This document shows positions 33,017-33,990 of a stretch of DNA of 33,990 bases, one piece after another. The translations under genes were made by a program, and so were the position numbers. Source of the stretch: Campylobacterales bacterium (GTDB lineage Bacteria > Campylobacterota > Campylobacteria > Campylobacterales > Hydrogenimonadaceae); the NCBI GenBank assembly GCA_027065515.1, contig JAMOOM010000162.1, positions 1 to 33,990 of the forward strand. The letters run 5' to 3'. Numbering within the stretch: position 1 is the first letter of the stretch; each line of letters begins with the position of its first letter. Under the pieces are notes generated by a model. It was given only the letters and a program-made list of their open reading frames with translations, ran no database searches and was not told the origin of the DNA.

Positions 33017-33990
33017 CGTTCTTCTCCATTGTTAAATTTTTCCAAACACTCTTTTAGGCGTTTCATCGCCTCGAGTATCTTTTCGGGTTCTTCCACCAGG
33101 GCGATACGGACAAACCCCTGACCGGCGCCCTCGCGCCCCAGGAAACTTCCCGGCAGCACCTTCACGTTATACTCTCCATAAAGGCGCCTGGTGAACTCCA
33201 GTTCGTCTCCCACTTCCATCCAGACATAGAAGGTCGCTTCCGGAATCTTTATGCCCAGCACTTCATGGGCGATTTCGAAATTTTCTCTGTATTTTTCGCG
33301 AAAGGCGATAACGTGCTCACTATCATCCCATGCAGCGGCGGCTGCCATTTGAAGAGGCAATGGCGAAGCACACCCGACATAGGTGCGATAGCGCATATAT
33401 TCGCGCAGCACGGCATCGTCTCCTGCGATGAAGCCGCTACGCAGACCAGGGGCGCTGGAGCGCTTGGAGGCGGAGTTGATCACCAGAACGTTCCTGAATG
33501 TGGGGTTGCCCGCCTCGATCGAAGCCTGAAGAAGCGAAGGAGGGGGCGTATGTGTGAATATTTCACTGTAGCATTCATCGTTAATGAGCACAAAGTCGTG
33601 CTTCAAAGCCAGCTTCACCCATTCGGCCATCACCGAAAGGGGCATCACCGATGCGGTCGGGTTGTTCGGAAAGTTCAAAATCACCAGATCGCACCCCGAG
33701 AGCTTCTCTTCGTCGATTGTCGGCAGAAAATGGGACTCTTTGGAAAGATTCAGGTAGATGCGTTTTGCACCGCTGGCTATCGCCGCTCCTTCATATATCT
33801 GATAAAAAGGGTTCGTATATGCCATCACGGGCGCTTCCATATCGGCAAGTAAAAACTGCGGAAAATTGAAAAGCAGCTCTCTTGTGCCGAAGGTGGGAAT
33901 GATCTGCGAATCGTCCAGTTCGATATGAAACCTTCGCTTCACGAACCTCCGCTGGGCCGCTCGAAGCTCAGGCTCTCCCGTGGTCTTGGG
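33013..33990 (-). CDS. dapC: Aminotransferase class I/II, probable succinyldiaminopimelate transaminase (N-terminus cut)
   Basis: Partial gene: the frame stays open to the window edge, so the start lies beyond 33990; a GTG at 33942 is internal, since the codons before it encode the conserved PKTTGEPELRAAQRRF. About 325 residues are present of an expected 370 or so. The PLP lysine is in VINSASKRSSAPGLRSGF, and ILNFPNNPTAS and NDECYSEIF are the conserved cofactor loops. The sequence resembles the Campylobacterota DapC group, which acts in lysine and diaminopimelate synthesis. That fits the murC neighbour. Exact substrate is inferred. Confidence 0.85.
   Translation of the reverse strand, partial: PKTTGEPELRAAQRRFVKRRFHIELDDSQIIPTFGTRELLFNFPQFLLADMEAPVMAYTNPFYQIYEGAAIASGAKRIYLNLSKESHFLPTIDEEKLSGCDLVILNFPNNPTASVMPLSVMAEWVKLALKHDFVLINDECYSEIFTHTPPPSLLQASIEAGNPTFRNVLVINSASKRSSAPGLRSGFIAGDDAVLREYMRYRTYVGCASPLPLQMAAAAAWDDSEHVIAFREKYRENFEIAHEVLGIKIPEATFYVWMEVGDELEFTRRLYGEYNVKVLPGSFLGREGAGQGFVRIALVEEPEKILEAMKRLKECLEKFNNGEER

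Overview
The window looks like a chromosomal segment of a denitrifying Campylobacterota (Epsilonproteobacteria) species. The main reasons are the nitrate reductase order napAGHBFLD with no napC, the histidine kinase H-box NIAHQWRQPL, and proteins strongly reminiscent of Sulfurimonas, Sulfurovum and Hydrogenimonas relatives. The genus cannot be fixed from sequence reading alone. Genes are densely packed, TTG starts are frequent, no gene-free stretch exceeds about 280 bases, and I see no rRNA, tRNA, CRISPR array or insertion sequence.

Layout. (1) 1-784, minus strand: a 24-residue membrane miniprotein, a hemerythrin-like protein and a DUF2249 protein cut by the window edge, behind an FNR-type promoter. 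(2) 1064-4038, plus strand: anaerobic ribonucleotide reductase in three pieces: a large NrdD lacking its glycyl-radical tail, a separate 50-residue ORF carrying that tail, and the activase NrdG. (3) 4046-5958, minus strand: a PAS histidine kinase and an OmpR-type regulator. (4) 5989-8877: heme d1 precursor genes, namely a fused siroheme decarboxylase (minus), a sirohydrochlorin-forming dehydrogenase/chelatase with an unknown membrane-anchored partner (plus), and uroporphyrinogen-III methyltransferase (minus). (5) 8131-17154, minus strand: what may be one ten-gene nor-nir operon running from a small membrane protein through norC, norB, a 51-residue membrane protein, nirS, a pentaheme cytochrome, a monoheme cytochrome, nirF and nirJ to cobA/nirE. 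(6) 17360-18725: an unknown membrane protein (minus), then a 61-residue membrane protein and a Crp/Fnr regulator (plus). (7) 18938-25818, plus strand: napAGHBFLD. (8) 25845-28683, minus strand: a GGDEF/EAL protein and a chalcone-isomerase-like periplasmic protein. (9) 28918-33990, minus strand: housekeeping genes mutS2, murC, an unknown gene and a partial dapC-type aminotransferase.

How they work together. Nap reduces nitrate to nitrite in the periplasm, NirS reduces nitrite to NO, and NorBC reduces NO to N2O. The SirC, CobA/NirE, AhbAB-fusion, NirJ and NirF proteins supply the d1 heme that NirS needs. Hemerythrin/DUF2249 probably buffers NO or O2. Nitrous oxide reductase is not in the window.

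The most striking regulatory result is that five promoters (hemerythrin operon, sirC, nor-nir operon, the 17360-17749 membrane gene, napA) each carry a TTGAY-N4-RTCAA box followed, after exactly 22 bases, by a -10-like hexamer. That is the geometry of class II activation by an FNR/DNR-type regulator. The Crp/Fnr protein at 18069-18725 has the matching E-x2-S-R recognition helix but lacks the iron-sulfur cysteines, so it is a good candidate for a nitrogen-oxide-responsive activator. Other points worth follow-up are the split glycyl-radical enzyme, a 28-base-pair hairpin at the predicted 5' end of the napA mRNA, a possible three-way-junction RNA at 28787-28878, and several small membrane proteins embedded in the denitrification operons.
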